A DNA stretch of 41,963 bases from an uncultured Arthrobacter sp. (GTDB taxonomy: Bacteria > Actinomycetota > Actinomycetes > Actinomycetales > Micrococcaceae), in NCBI RefSeq assembly GCF_947495145.1, contig NZ_CANLXP010000027.1, positions 1 through 41,963 on the forward strand, written 5' to 3'. This document shows positions 26,777 through 36,216 of the stretch, in pieces. The notes under the pieces were generated by a model. That model was not told the origin of the DNA and searched no databases. It was given only the letters and a program-made list of their open reading frames with translations. Every line of letters begins with the position of its first letter. Positions within the stretch are counted from its first letter, which is position 1. The position numbers were made by a program, and so were the translations under genes.

Positions 26777-27820
26777 CTAGATGGCCGACCAGTCAAGGAC
26801 TACTTTTCCGCTGCGTCCGTTACGTGCAATGGTGAAGCCTTCCCGCCAGTCCGACGCCGGAAGCACGTCGGTTACCACGCTCGCCACAGCATTGCGCAAC
26901 CGGTGGTTGGACTGCAGCATCGCGGACATGGCATACCACGTCTCAAACATCTCCCGCCCATACACACCCTTCAGGGTGAGCATGTGCGTGACCACTTTCC
27001 CCCAGTCGATCGTGATATCCCGGGAAGGCAGGCCCAGCATCGCTATCCGGCCGCCATGATTCATGTTCTCGATCATCTCAGGCAGCGCCGTCGGGTGCCC
27101 GGACATCTCCAACCCAATATCGAAGCCTTCCACCATGCACAGTTCACGCTGCGCCTCGGTGATCCGCATCCGGCTCACATCCACGGCGAGGTCAACCCCG
27201 ATCGACCGGGCGAGGTCCAACCGCGGTTCGGACACGTCCGTAATGGCGATGTTCCGCGCACCCGCGTGCCGGGCAACAGCGATAGCCATCAGACCAATCG
27301 GACCCGCGCCGGTGATCAGCACGTCCTCACCCACCAAAGGGAAGCTCAACGCCGTATGAACAGCGTTACCGAACGGATCGAACACCGCGCCAAGCTCAGG
27401 AGTCACAGCATCATGGTGCACCCACACGTTGGTCTCCGGGATCACCACGAACTCAGCGAACGCGCCGTCCCGCTGCACGCCGACGCTGACCGTCCGGATA
27501 CACATCTGACGGCGGCCGGCCCGGCAGTTTCGGCAAATACCGCACACGATATGCCCCTCACCGGAAACCCGGTCACCCACCCGGACATCATGAACCCCGT
27601 CGCCGAGTTCAACCACCTCACCGTAGAACTCGTGCCCCGGAATCAACGGCGCCTCAATCATCCCCGCAGCCCAGGCATCCCACGACTCAATATGCAGATC
27701 CGTCCCGCAAATACCCGTCGTCAAAACCCGGATCTTCACCTCACCAACACCCGGCACAGGCTCCGGCCGATCCACAAACTCGAACCCAGCCCGAGCACCG
27801 GACTTGAACAACGCCTTCAC
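26777..27820 (-). CDS. tdh: L-threonine 3-dehydrogenase
   Basis: This 347-residue zinc-dependent medium-chain dehydrogenase has catalytic Cys38, Thr40 and His43 in TGICGTDLH, followed by PGHEFYGEV. Structural-zinc cysteines lie in [15 protein letters not shown], and the NAD motif is [17 protein letters not shown]. It oxidises L-threonine to 2-amino-3-ketobutyrate, which kbl downstream cleaves. GTG start. It belongs to the minus-strand group fhs-tdh-kbl, with 35 bp between fhs and tdh. Confidence 0.96.
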   Translation of the reverse strand: MKALFKSGARAGFEFVDRPEPVPGVGEVKIRVLTTGICGTDLHIESWDAWAAGMIEAPLIPGHEFYGEVVELGDGVHDVRVGDRVSGEGHIVCGICRNCRAGRRQMCIRTVSVGVQRDGAFAEFVVIPETNVWVHHDAVTPELGAVFDPFGNAVHTALSFPLVGEDVLITGAGPIGLMAIAVARHAGARNIAITDVSEPRLDLARSIGVDLAVDVSRMRITEAQRELCMVEGFDIGLEMSGHPTALPEMIENMNHGGRIAMLGLPSRDITIDWGKVVTHMLTLKGVYGREMFETWYAMSAMLQSNHRLRNAVASVVTDVLPASDWREGFTIARNGRSGKVVLDWSAI

Positions 27821-27855
27821 TCAAAAATCCCTTCGTCTGTATCGCCCAACGGTGC

Positions 27856-29547
27856 TCAGAACAAGCCAATCGCGCCGCCGTCGTCGTCCACGTCCATGCG
27901 AAGCGCGCCCGGCTCCTTCGGCAGGCCCGGCATGGTCATGACCGCACCCGTAAGGGCGACGATGAATCCGGCGCCCGTCTTGGGTATCAGGTCGCGAACG
28001 TGGAGGGTGAAGCCCTCAGGGGCACCGAGCCGCGTGGGGTCGTCGGAGAACGAGTACTGGGTCTTAGCCATGCACACGGGCATCGCATCCCACCCGTTCG
28101 CCTGGATCTCCGTGAGGCGACGAAGCGCGGCCGTGGAGAAGTCGACGTCGCAGGCTCCGTAGATTTCCTGCGCAATCGTTCGGATTTTCTCCTCGACGGA
28201 AAGCTCCAACGGATAGAGGTGGCGGAAGGAACGGGGGGCCTCAAGTGCGGAGAGGACCTTCGCGGCGAGCTCATCCCCGCCCGGCCCGCCACCGCCCTCG
28301 CCCCAGATGTCAGCGACGGCGGCACTGATGCCCTCCGCAGCACACCACTGCAGCAGCCACGCGAGTTCCTCATCGGAGTCGGTGGCAAACTTGTTGATAG
28401 CCACAACCGGCGTGATTCCAAACTTCAGCACGTTTTGGACGTGCCGCCGCAGATTCACGACACCGCGTCCCACAGCCGCGACATCCGGCTCACGTAGATT
28501 CTCTTTCGCCACTCCGCCGTGCATCTTCAGTGCACGGATGGTCGCAACAAGTACGACGGCGTCCGGCGCCACGTCCGCTGCCCTCGCCTTGATATCCATG
28601 AACTTCTCGGCGCCCAGATCCGCGCCGAAGCCGGCTTCTGTCACCACGATGTCCGCGAGGTTATGCGCTGTCCGGGTAGCAATGACCGAATTGCAGCCGT
28701 GCGCGATATTGGCGAAAGGGCCACCATGGACCAGCGCGGGCGTGCCGGCGATCGTCTGCACGAGATTGGGTTTGACCGCATCCCGCAGCAGCAGGGTGAG
28801 CGCGCCCTCGACGCCGAGGTCTGCGACTGTGACAGGCTTCCGGTCATAGGTGTATCCGATGGTCATGCGCGCAAGCCGACGCCTGAGATCGGCAAGATCG
28901 GTGGCGAGGCAGAAGACCGCCATGACCTCCGAGGCCACCGTGATGTCGAATCCATCCTGGCGCGGAATCCCCTGGGTGGGCCCGCCGAGTCCGATCACCA
29001 CATCCCGCAACGCCCTGTCGTTCACGTCAAGCACGCGCTTGAACGTAATCCTGCGCGGGTCGATGTTCAGGGGGTTGCCCTGGTAGATGGAATTGTCCAC
29101 GAGTGCCATCAGCGTGTTGTTGGCGCTCGTAATCGCGTGGAAGTCTCCGGTGAAGTGGAGATTGATGTCCTCCATCGGCAGCACCTGCGAGTACCCGCCT
29201 CCGGTTGCTCCACCCTTCATTCCCATAACGGGTCCAAGGGAAGGTTCCCGTAGCGCAACCATCACCCGCTGGCCGGCACGTGACAGGGAATCCGCCAGGC
29301 CCACCGTACAGGTGGATTTGCCTTCGCCGGCCGGAGTGGGACTCATGGCGGTGACCAGTACTACTTGCCCCTGCGCCTTCCCAGGAACACGAGGAAGCTT
29401 CGACGTGTCGATTTTCGCCTTGTACCGCCCGTACAGTTCCAGCGCCTCGGAAGGAATTCCCGTAGCGACTGCAATCTCCTCGATGGGACGGATGCGGGCT
29501 GCTCGTGCAATGTCGAGGTCGGACACAGGGGCGTGGATAGACGTCAT
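27856..29547 (-). CDS. fhs: Formate-tetrahydrofolate ligase
   Basis: This 563-residue enzyme has the family's ATP loop [16 protein letters not shown] (residues 69-84), [33 protein letters not shown], and the conserved C-terminal [22 protein letters not shown]. It forms 10-formyl-THF from formate, ATP and THF. The start [17 protein letters not shown] was chosen by family alignment; GGAGGG lies about 10 nt upstream. An extension to 29625 is open but has no support. Together with tdh, kbl and the gcv operon it belongs to one-carbon metabolism. Confidence 0.95.
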   Translation of the reverse strand: MTSIHAPVSDLDIARAARIRPIEEIAVATGIPSEALELYGRYKAKIDTSKLPRVPGKAQGQVVLVTAMSPTPAGEGKSTCTVGLADSLSRAGQRVMVALREPSLGPVMGMKGGATGGGYSQVLPMEDINLHFTGDFHAITSANNTLMALVDNSIYQGNPLNIDPRRITFKRVLDVNDRALRDVVIGLGGPTQGIPRQDGFDITVASEVMAVFCLATDLADLRRRLARMTIGYTYDRKPVTVADLGVEGALTLLLRDAVKPNLVQTIAGTPALVHGGPFANIAHGCNSVIATRTAHNLADIVVTEAGFGADLGAEKFMDIKARAADVAPDAVVLVATIRALKMHGGVAKENLREPDVAAVGRGVVNLRRHVQNVLKFGITPVVAINKFATDSDEELAWLLQWCAAEGISAAVADIWGEGGGGPGGDELAAKVLSALEAPRSFRHLYPLELSVEEKIRTIAQEIYGACDVDFSTAALRRLTEIQANGWDAMPVCMAKTQYSFSDDPTRLGAPEGFTLHVRDLIPKTGAGFIVALTGAVMTMPGLPKEPGALRMDVDDDGGAIGLF

Positions 29548-29654
29548 CGTCTTGAATCCCTCCGGGGTGCTGGCTGGACTGTGGGCGCTCGGGTACGAGC
29601 TCACGTCCAATCTACCAGCGCCCACAGGAGCGGGCCTGCCATCCTTCGGCGCTG

Positions 29655-30422
29655 TCAGGCCAGCCCGGCACGCTCGAGAATGTAACGGGTCATGGGCTCG
29701 TATAGGCCGGGGCAGAGATTGTCATCCAGTGGCACGGCTACCTCCAGCTGCCCCTGCGCTTCGGAGACAAACAGGCCGGGATCATTGCAGTCCGCGAAGC
29801 CCAGGGTCGGGATGCCGGCTGACGCGGCATGGCCTGCCCAGCCATGATCGGCCACCACGAGTTGTGGGAGCGGCGCGCCCTGCGACGCGAGCAGCGTCAG
29901 GCTGAGCCGCATCGGCTCCGGATAGTGGGTGTGGACGAGCCCGCCGTACTGGTGCCAGGCCAGAACCCCGAACAGTTGCCTGATGTCGCCGTCACCGAAA
30001 GGCTGCCCCTCCGGCACCTTCACCACAGTCGCCCCGCCCCGCTCCGCGGCAGCAGCGAGTGCAGCGTGAACGGGCAGCAACCCTGCCGGATGCCCCGTGG
30101 CGAAAAGGATGCGGTGTCCCGCACGCACGGCCTCGCCGAACCGGTCCGCGAACCGGTCAAGGGCGGCGACACACTTGACCGCGTCAATCGTGTCCTGACC
30201 CTCAAGGTGATCACGGTCAACACTGGTGCCGACGCGCTCATGCATCAGGTCGAAAACCTCATCCAGGCTCCACTGCCGGGTGAGCCGCACGCCGAACTCG
30301 AGGTGCTCGTTGCCGTCGAGGAACAGCTGCATGTGCCGCAGATTGTCCTGCCGTGGTGTGGCCACTTTCCCGGTAATACCCACTGAGTCGAGGTAGCTGG
30401 CAAGTTCCGCGGCGGCATTCAC
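29655..30422 (-). CDS. Conserved actinobacterial protein, putative phosphatase
   Basis: This 255-residue soluble protein has conserved-looking blocks [53 protein letters not shown] and [14 protein letters not shown] remember a group of actinobacterial proteins with these blocks annotated simply as phosphatase, but I cannot identify catalytic residues with certainty. The His/Asp-rich blocks (HTHYP, ADHGW, ADCND) could bind metal. GTG start. It lies 78 bp downstream of mshA on the same strand, and the pairing may be functional or merely positional. Confidence 0.6.
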   Translation of the reverse strand: MNAAAELASYLDSVGITGKVATPRQDNLRHMQLFLDGNEHLEFGVRLTRQWSLDEVFDLMHERVGTSVDRDHLEGQDTIDAVKCVAALDRFADRFGEAVRAGHRILFATGHPAGLLPVHAALAAAAERGGATVVKVPEGQPFGDGDIRQLFGVLAWHQYGGLVHTHYPEPMRLSLTLLASQGAPLPQLVVADHGWAGHAASAGIPTLGFADCNDPGLFVSEAQGQLEVAVPLDDNLCPGLYEPMTRYILERAGLA

Positions 30423-30500
30423 CCGTCCATCCTAGGCACAGCAGCCTGCAACGGGAGCATGCGGATTGCATGGAAAGCGTGAAGGATTACCCGCCGCCGT

Positions 30501-31745
30501 TCAGACCGGCGCGCCCTCATGCTGCTCGACGGCGGTGCGGTAGCTCTGCGCTGTAAACAGCGCCGTCCGCTGCCAACCGAAAGCCAGGGCGTGCACCGCC
30601 GCATTGGCGCCCAGCGTGCGCCGCATGCCGCCGTCGTCGTGCAGGGCTTCCAGCGCCGCAGACCAAAGCGCGGCGCCGTGACCATCCACGAGGATGCCGG
30701 TACGCCCGTCGCTTATTGCCTGCGGGAGGCCGCCCACGTTCGCCGCCAGCACCGGAGTTCCGCAGGCCTGCGCCTCCAGTGCCACAAGACCGAACGATTC
30801 GCTGTAGGACGGCATGGCAACGACGTCGGCCGAGCGGAACCAGTGCGCCAGCTGCGCGGGCAGAACGGGCGGGTAGAGGCGGACCACGTCCTGAAGCTTG
30901 AGGCGGTTGATCAGCGGCTGCAGTTCAAGCGCCTCGGCGCCGCTCCCGGAACCGATGATGCTCACCTGCAGCGGGATGTCGGGGCGCCGCGACAGCAGGT
31001 CGGCGGCGGCCTCAACGAGCAGGTGGGGGCCCTTCAGTTTTTGAATGCGCCCGGCGAAAACCACGTGGAACGCGTCCGCGGCGAACTGTAGTCCTTCCCG
31101 TGACGCAGGCCGGTCCAGCGCATTGAAGATATCCAGATCCACACCCGGCGCCACGATGTCGATTTTCTCGGCGCCTGCTCCGTACAGCGATTCCAGCTCG
31201 GCGGCTTCGGTGCTGGTGTTCGCAATCAGGCGGGCAGCGCCGTCGACGATGGTTTGCTCACCGATGATGCGCGACTCGGGTTCCATAGCCCCACCGGCAT
31301 GGAGGCGGAGGTTCTTCACCCGTGCCATGGTGTGCATCGAGTGGACCAACGGCAGGTTGAGGGATTCAGCGACGGTAAGGCCAACAATTCCGGAAACCCA
31401 GTAGTGCGAGTGGATGACATCGAAATGCCCGTCCGCGAGAAGATCGGTTGCGTCGGCAATGGCGTCAGCCAGGTCATCCGAGAGCTCTGGAAGTGCTTCC
31501 TTCGGTACCCGGCGGGTGGGGCCGGCAATGAGGTGGCGCACCAGAACGCCCGGGCCGAGTTCCTCGATGTGGGGTTGTCCGTCGGCTGCCGCGCGCGTGA
31601 AGATTTCGACGTCGATACCCACCTTGGCAAGCTCCAGGGCCACTGAGCGGACATAGACGTTCATTCCGCCGGCATCTCCGCCGCCGGGTTGATCGAAAGG
31701 CGATGTGTGAAGCGACAGCATCGCCACGCGCTTCACGGGGGTCAC
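30501..31745 (-). CDS. mshA: D-inositol-3-phosphate glycosyltransferase (mycothiol biosynthesis)
   Basis: This 414-residue GT4-family enzyme has LSLHTSPFDQPGGGDAGGMNVYV at the N-terminus and DVIHSHYWVSGIVGLTVA. It also has VVAPGVDLDIFNA, VVFAGRIQKLKGPHLLVEA, and the nucleotide-sugar motif MPSYSESFGLVALEAQACGTPV. MshA transfers GlcNAc from UDP-GlcNAc to inositol-3-phosphate, the first step of mycothiol synthesis. The GTG start (VTPVKRVAML) follows AGGGAGGG at ideal spacing and matches homologue starts; the ATG six codons earlier at 31763 is an alternative. The substrate comes from ino1 in this window. Confidence 0.94.
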   Translation of the reverse strand: MTPVKRVAMLSLHTSPFDQPGGGDAGGMNVYVRSVALELAKVGIDVEIFTRAAADGQPHIEELGPGVLVRHLIAGPTRRVPKEALPELSDDLADAIADATDLLADGHFDVIHSHYWVSGIVGLTVAESLNLPLVHSMHTMARVKNLRLHAGGAMEPESRIIGEQTIVDGAARLIANTSTEAAELESLYGAGAEKIDIVAPGVDLDIFNALDRPASREGLQFAADAFHVVFAGRIQKLKGPHLLVEAAADLLSRRPDIPLQVSIIGSGSGAEALELQPLINRLKLQDVVRLYPPVLPAQLAHWFRSADVVAMPSYSESFGLVALEAQACGTPVLAANVGGLPQAISDGRTGILVDGHGAALWSAALEALHDDGGMRRTLGANAAVHALAFGWQRTALFTAQSYRTAVEQHEGAPV

Positions 31746-31824
31746 TAGCCCTCCCTTCGCCATTCATGCCGGTGTGCCCTGCCTGCACTTGCCCTTTGCC
31801 GTTCTTGACCTTATAACGCCCGCG

Positions 31825-31947
31825 TCACCCGCTACATTCCGGGACCGGGCAGGGCAAAACGGACCAACGATGCGTTCGGTCCGTTAAAGGCGGAAGCCCG
31901 CGCTGGGAAGCGCGGGCTTCTCCTGGAGTGGCACCGATGACTTGCAT
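31825..31947 (-). CDS. Possible 40-residue peptide ORF upstream of mshA
   Basis: An ATG with AAGGAGGA five nt upstream opens a 40-codon frame beginning MQVIGATPGEARASQRG. The coding stretch runs through the hairpin at 31893-31920, and the rest has no obvious composition bias, so it could be a chance frame after a real ribosome site, or a short leader whose translation affects the hairpin and mshA expression. It follows the small gene at 32006-32332 on the same strand. Low confidence. Confidence 0.25.
   Translation of the reverse strand: MQVIGATPGEARASQRGLPPLTDRTHRWSVLPCPVPECSG
31893..31920. terminator. Perfect 12-bp hairpin between small ORFs and mshA
   Basis: GAAGCCCGCGCT and AGCGCGGGCTTC pair perfectly around a four-base loop. 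On the minus strand it is followed by CCGCCTTTAAC, a weak U-tract, so it could terminate the small-ORF transcript or attenuate read-through into mshA about 150 nt downstream. Confidence 0.6.
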
Positions 31948-32005
31948 CAGTTCCTCCTTCGCGGATCGACAGGAAGCGGCAGGACAGGCCGCATGGACGC
32001 ACCGG

Positions 32006-32332
32006 TTACTTGATGAACAGGTGATGCTGCGGCAGTGCGTAGGACTGGGCGTTTTCCCAGGCATTCTCGACTGACGACTCCTGTATTCGCTTCCAGAAGG
32101 AAACACTTTCCCGGAGTTTCTTGATCATGAGGTACACCTCCTCTCTTTGCGTGAAGTTCGGCATCACCGCTGCAGAGTCGACAAGCTCGGCTGAAGATTC
32201 TTCAACCGGACTGTCGAGGCGGGTGAGGTTGCCGGACATGATGAATTCCCCCTGTGAATGCGGCTGTGCATCGACCTGGGCCGTGGTGCGCTCGCTGGAG
32301 ATGGGGGCGGAAAGAACCTGGGAATCAGGCAT
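32006..32332 (-). CDS. Small acidic-then-basic protein, unknown; possible internal 40-residue peptide
   Basis: One frame of 108 codons has three plausible starts, each with its own ribosome site: ATG at 32332 (TAGGAGAC), ATG at 32239 (GGGGGA; begins MSGNLTRLDSP) and ATG at 32128, preceded by a full GAGGAGGTG. The last gives a 40-residue peptide (MIKKLRESVSFWKRIQ...HHLFIK) with an amphipathic, Lys/Trp-containing N-terminal half. The longer forms add an acidic Ser/Glu-rich stretch resembling a leader. I recognise no family. It could be a RiPP-like or leaderless antimicrobial peptide, or a small regulatory protein. No modification gene is adjacent. It is flanked upstream by a terminator and downstream by a hairpin. 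Confidence 0.5.
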   Translation of the reverse strand: MPDSQVLSAPISSERTTAQVDAQPHSQGEFIMSGNLTRLDSPVEESSAELVDSAAVMPNFTQREEVYLMIKKLRESVSFWKRIQESSVENAWENAQSYALPQHHLFIK

Positions 32333-32407
32333 GGGTGTCTCCTAGAAGGGTGGTTCGACTAATGGGAAATGCGCAGGGGCGGGCCCTGGAATTCGTGATA
32401 AGGACAC

Positions 32408-32428
32408 GAAAAAAGGCGGATTCCGCCT
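32408..32428 (-). terminator. Short intrinsic terminator on the minus strand
   Basis: AGGCGG-ATT-CCGCCT is a short hairpin whose A-run on the plus-strand left side gives six U after the stem in the minus direction. It lies between the 22-residue ORF at 32501-32569 and the small gene starting at 32332, as an attenuator would. Another inverted repeat (ACTTCTC 32453-32459 / GAGAAGT 32476-32482) lies just before it. Confidence 0.6.
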
Positions 32429-32500
32429 GACACAAAAAGGGATGAAAGAGAGACTTCTCCCGGAACGAATTAAGAGAGAAGTGCCGTTTTCAGCAGGAAA

Positions 32501-32569
32501 TTAGTGCGCAGCGACGGCGGAGGCTGGGCGGGTTCGCGCGGCCATCATGCCGCCGAAAAGATTAATCAC
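32501..32569 (-). CDS. Possible 22-residue leader peptide
   Basis: A GTG codon with GGAGGTGG seven nt upstream opens a 22-codon frame ending in TAA: residues include INLFGGMMAARTRPASAVAAH. Size, strong ribosome site and the terminator about 75-95 nt downstream are the layout of an attenuation leader. The peptide has no run of a single amino acid that would identify the regulated pathway. A longer in-frame reading (to 32737) exists but has no ribosome site. Tentative. Confidence 0.35.
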   Translation of the reverse strand: MINLFGGMMAARTRPASAVAAH

Positions 32570-32797
32570 CGAATCCCACCTCCACTTCTTACTAGCGCTT
32601 ACCTGGACAGTGCTAAAACAAAGGAAGATTGAGATCTCCCAATGGCACTTCTCAAAGTTACCCCACACAGAGCGTCGCCGACTAGCTCTTTCCTGAAAAT
32701 TCCCAAAGATTTTTTCCGGGCGGGAATAGGACGGCATTTCAGGCGCAATGTGTCGCTGCAGCGCTAGGCTGACCGGGGATCCGAGGAGAGGAAACGG

Positions 32798-33958
32798 GTG
32801 GTATCAGCACGTCTTCGCGAGGTCGATGCCCTGCGCAGCTTCGCACTCGGCGGCATCCTCATGGTCAACATCTGGTTCTTCGCTGATCCTTTCACCCTCG
32901 CGGGGGAAATAAACCCGGATCACCGCTCTGCGGCCGACCAAGCCGTCCGGTTTGCCGTTGCTGCTCTTTTCGAGGCGAAGTTCTACCTGCTTTTTTCCTT
33001 CCTGTTCGGCTACAGTTTCGTGCTCCAGTGGCGAGCCGCTGATGCTGCGCGGGCGTCCGCGATGCAACGCATGATCCGCCGCCTCGTTGCGTTGTTTGTC
33101 CTCGGACTACTGCACGGCATCCTGCTGTTCTTCGGTGACATTCTGCTGACGTACTCACTCATGGGCCTGATCCTGCTCGCCACCCACTCGATGCGTGCGT
33201 CCTCAGCGGCCATTGCTGGAAGTGCACTCATCGGACTTCTTGGATCCCTCATTCTGGTGGTCGGCCTTTTCATCGCCGCTGCCGCGACGGGCGTCCCCGC
33301 TTCCACCGTGCCAGTGGAGCCAGGGGCGCTTATTCGAAGCCCTGGATCCGCGTTCGCTGCCAACGCAGGGAACTTCTTCGAGACGGTCGCCAGTGTGGTG
33401 TTCCTTCAAGGTCCGCTCTCGCTGGGCATGTTCTACCTCGGCCTTGCGGCCGGCCGGGCCAGAATCCTGGAGCGGCGGCTCTCAAAGCGCGTCCTGACTA
33501 CGACGGCGGCGGTCGGCCTTCCCCTCGGCCTCACCGCCGGAGCTTTCCAGGCCTATCTGACCACCTACGGCGACGGCGAACGCTTCAGCGTGCTGGCGTT
33601 CGGCATCTCTACCCTCACCGCGCCGTTACAGACAGCCGGATACGCGAGCCTTCTCCTGCTCTTTTTCCGCACGACGGCGGGAATACGCCTCTGTGCCTTC
33701 CTTGCGCCGGCAGGCCGCATGGCGCTCACCAACTACCTCATGCAATCGGTGATCATGGCTCTCATTTTCACCGCCTACGGGCTTCGGCTCTCCGGTCAGC
33801 TGCCGGCCGCCGCAGTGGCGGGCATCGCCGTCGTCGTCTTTGTTGCCCAGCTGATCTGCAGCCGGATTCTGCTTGCCCGCACAGGCGTGGGCCCGGCGGA
33901 GTGGCTGCTGCGCCGTATCACTTACGGCGGCCGGCGGCAGCCTGCTGCGCGGAACTAG
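32798..33958 (+). CDS. DUF418 / YeiB-family membrane protein
   Basis: This 386-residue polytopic protein begins LREVDALRSFALGGILMVNIW and contains FYLLFSFLFGYSFVLQW, LLHGILLFFGDILLTYSLMGLIL and the C-terminal LAPAGRMALTNYLMQSVIMALIF, all hallmarks of the DUF418 (YeiB) family. The function of the family is unknown; acyl or membrane-lipid transfer has been suggested from its heparan-alpha-glucosaminide acetyltransferase-like topology. GTG start with GAGGAGAGG upstream. It is convergent with the histidine phosphatase gene, and both stop codons lie in one CTAG. Confidence 0.9.
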   Translation: MVSARLREVDALRSFALGGILMVNIWFFADPFTLAGEINPDHRSAADQAVRFAVAALFEAKFYLLFSFLFGYSFVLQWRAADAARASAMQRMIRRLVALFVLGLLHGILLFFGDILLTYSLMGLILLATHSMRASSAAIAGSALIGLLGSLILVVGLFIAAAATGVPASTVPVEPGALIRSPGSAFAANAGNFFETVASVVFLQGPLSLGMFYLGLAAGRARILERRLSKRVLTTTAAVGLPLGLTAGAFQAYLTTYGDGERFSVLAFGISTLTAPLQTAGYASLLLLFFRTTAGIRLCAFLAPAGRMALTNYLMQSVIMALIFTAYGLRLSGQLPAAAVAGIAVVVFVAQLICSRILLARTGVGPAEWLLRRITYGGRRQPAARN

Positions 33959-34602
33959 ATGTTCCAGCGAAGGATGGCGGGAGTCCGCTTGTCCCATCCC
34001 AGCGCACATACCGCAGCCGTACCCAGAATGAAGCGTCGCCCCTCCACCGGCTCGAACTCCAACCAGCGCGCCGTAAGTACGCGGAGGAAGTGGCCGTGCG
34101 CCACCAGGAGCGCATTCCGCACGGGGGTTGCCCCCGGGTCCTGGTCCGCGGGCGTGCCGCAACCGGCCTGAACGCGGGAGATGATCCGGTCGGCACGAGC
34201 CGCCACCTGGTCCAGCGTCTCCCCGTTGGGCACCCCGTCCTTCCAGATCAGGTAGCCAGGATTCTCCTGGCGGATCATGGCGCTGTTGCGGCCCTCGTTG
34301 TCGCCGTAATCCCACTCGTGGGCGTATGGGAGAACCTCGGCGTCAGGGAATCCGGCCAGCTCCGCCGTGCGTCGCGCACGCTGCAGCGGTGAGGTGAATA
34401 CCAGGTCGAACTCGACGCCCGCGAGCCGGCTCGCTGCATCCCGTGCCTGCTGTTCGCCGGCCGGTGTCAGCGCGAGGTCGGTCAGCCCGGTGTAGTTGCC
34501 ATCGCGTGACCATTCTGTTTCACCGTGGCGCAGCAACCAGAGGTACGGCAGCGGAGTGCCGGCAGCTGTCAGGTCCGCCGCAGCAGCACCGGACTGGCTC
34601 AT
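33955..34602 (-). CDS. Histidine phosphatase family protein (phosphoglycerate mutase-like)
   Basis: This 215-residue protein carries the catalytic RHGETEW (Arg25, His26), FTSPLQRARRTAEL, EWDYGDNEGR (catalytic acid region) and VAHGHFLRVLTARW with the second His. Members dephosphorylate a variety of small molecules or sugar phosphates; the substrate here is unknown. ATG overlaps the pcnA stop by 4 nt, so the two are translationally coupled. Confidence 0.93.
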   Translation of the reverse strand: MSQSGAAAADLTAAGTPLPYLWLLRHGETEWSRDGNYTGLTDLALTPAGEQQARDAASRLAGVEFDLVFTSPLQRARRTAELAGFPDAEVLPYAHEWDYGDNEGRNSAMIRQENPGYLIWKDGVPNGETLDQVAARADRIISRVQAGCGTPADQDPGATPVRNALLVAHGHFLRVLTARWLEFEPVEGRRFILGTAAVCALGWDKRTPAILRWNI

Positions 34603-36044
34603 GATGCATCTCCGGGGGCTTCGGGCTGGCTGGCCCACCAGAGACGAAGCTTCGACTCGGCTTCCTCAGGCGTGTGCGGACCATGTTCCATGCGTTCCTC
34701 CAATAGAAAGCGGTACGCCCTTCCTACTACCGGGCCCGGCCGAATGCCCAGCAGGGCCATAATCTGTTGCCCGTCCAGATCAGGACGGATCGACGCAAGC
34801 TCCTCCTGCTCGGCGAGCGCCGCGATGCGCGTCTCGAGGTCGTCATAGGCGAAGGCGAGCCGCTCAGCCTTGCGCCGGTTGCGTGTTGTTACATCCGACC
34901 GCGTCAGCCGGTGCAGCCGCTCAAGCTGCGGCCCGGCGTCGGTGACGTAGCGGCGCACCGCCGAATCGGACCAGCCGGCCTCACCGTACCCGTAAAAACG
35001 CATGTGCAGCTCCACCAGCCGTGCCACTGCCTTGATGGTGTCATTGTCGAACCGCAGCGACTTCATCCGCTTCGCCGTGAGCTTCGCGCCGACCACGTCA
35101 TGGTGGCGGAAACTGACCGCTCCGGTTGATTCGAATCGCCGTGTTGCCGGCTTGCCGACGTCGTGCATCAGGGCAGCAAACCGCAGGACGAAATCAGGGG
35201 CCGGCACGGCGCCGTCGTCATCGGTTTCCAGCTCACATGCCTGCTCCAGCACGGTCAGCGAGTGCTGGTAAACATCCTTGTGCCGGTGATGTTCGTCCAT
35301 TTCCAGGCGAAGCGCAGGCACCTCCGGGAGGATGTGGTCGGCCAGCCCGGTGGAAACCATCAGGTCAACCCCGCGCCGCGGGTGCGCACCGTTGATCAGT
35401 TTGGTCAGCTCGTCGCGGACGCGCTCGGCGGAGATAATCGTGATCCGCTCCGCCATGACGGTCATTGCCTCCCGGACTTCCGGCGCCACTTCCACTCCGA
35501 GCTGCGATGCAAACCTTGCGGCGCGCATCATGCGGAGCGGATCATCGGAGAACGACGACGACGGCGCCCCCGGAGTGCGCAGCAGGCTCGCATGGAGGTC
35601 CTTCACTCCGCCGTACGGGTCCACGAGTTCGAGTGAGGGCAGCCGCAGCGCCATGGCGTTGATCGTGAAGTCGCGGCGAAGGAGATCATCCTCCAGGTTT
35701 GTACCGAACGCGACCACGGGCTTGCGCGAGGACGGGTCATAGGCCTCGGCGCGGTAGGTGGTGACCTCGATAGTGAAGGAGGCCTTGCGCAGGCCGATGG
35801 TTCCGAACTCACGGCCGATTTCCCAAAAGGCGTCGGCCCAGCGCCGGATAACCGCGATCGTCTGGTCCGGGTCGGCGTCCGTCGTGAAATCCAGGTCCGG
35901 GGACGAACGCCCCAGGAACAGGTCCCGGACCGGCCCCCCCACCAGGGAAAGTTCATGACCGGCGTCAGCGAAGAGCCGACCGAGCTCAGTAACCACCGGC
36001 GGAAGCGGGGCGGTCAGCGCGGAGTTTTCCAACAGGTGCACCAT
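34599..36044 (-). CDS. pcnA: CCA tRNA nucleotidyltransferase
   Basis: This 481-residue protein has the class II nucleotidyltransferase motif SLVGGPVRDLFLGRSSPDLDFTTDA (GG at 36-37, Asp50 and Asp52), RRDFTINAMAL, the head-domain DDPLRMMRAARFASQLG and an HD domain (RFAALMHDVGKPATR). It adds or repairs the 3'-CCA of tRNAs. The order pcnA divergent from a NUDIX gene and followed by murJ and trxB-trxA matches the origin-proximal region of other actinobacteria. ATG start; the intergenic 36045-36216 carries divergent promoters. Confidence 0.95.
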   Translation of the reverse strand: MVHLLENSALTAPLPPVVTELGRLFADAGHELSLVGGPVRDLFLGRSSPDLDFTTDADPDQTIAVIRRWADAFWEIGREFGTIGLRKASFTIEVTTYRAEAYDPSSRKPVVAFGTNLEDDLLRRDFTINAMALRLPSLELVDPYGGVKDLHASLLRTPGAPSSSFSDDPLRMMRAARFASQLGVEVAPEVREAMTVMAERITIISAERVRDELTKLINGAHPRRGVDLMVSTGLADHILPEVPALRLEMDEHHRHKDVYQHSLTVLEQACELETDDDGAVPAPDFVLRFAALMHDVGKPATRRFESTGAVSFRHHDVVGAKLTAKRMKSLRFDNDTIKAVARLVELHMRFYGYGEAGWSDSAVRRYVTDAGPQLERLHRLTRSDVTTRNRRKAERLAFAYDDLETRIAALAEQEELASIRPDLDGQQIMALLGIRPGPVVGRAYRFLLEERMEHGPHTPEEAESKLRLWWASQPEAPGDAS

Positions 36045-36204
36045 AGTTCTTTAAGCGTGCCAGAGATCAGCCCAAACACCATTACGGGCTGCTTGGAACG
36101 GGCAAAACCTCGACGACGAAACCATCGGCGCGGCAACACGCCGAGCGATCTGCATCGTGGCGTGGACAGCGCGTGGGCGGTCATCATCGCCCGGTAAAGG
36201 TAGT

Positions 36205-36210
36205 TAGAGT
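36205..36210 (+). promoter_or_regulatory. -10 element for a probably leaderless NUDIX transcript
   Basis: TAGAGT ends 6 nt before the NUDIX ATG at 36217. If used as -10, transcription would start at or next to the A of ATG, giving a leaderless mRNA, as is common in actinobacteria. No good Shine-Dalgarno sequence precedes the ATG. The -35 is not evident. Confidence 0.4.
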
Positions 36211-36216
36211 GGGGTC

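Noticed and set aside
26675-28162. 495-codon plus-strand ORF opposite kbl, tdh and fhs
   Set aside because: It crosses three real genes in antisense and has a His/Pro/Arg-rich shadow composition.
32630-32660. GAGATCT-containing near-palindrome as an operator upstream of the small-ORF tract
   Set aside because: The outer and inner symmetries are out of register and no second copy was found nearby, so it is not supported.
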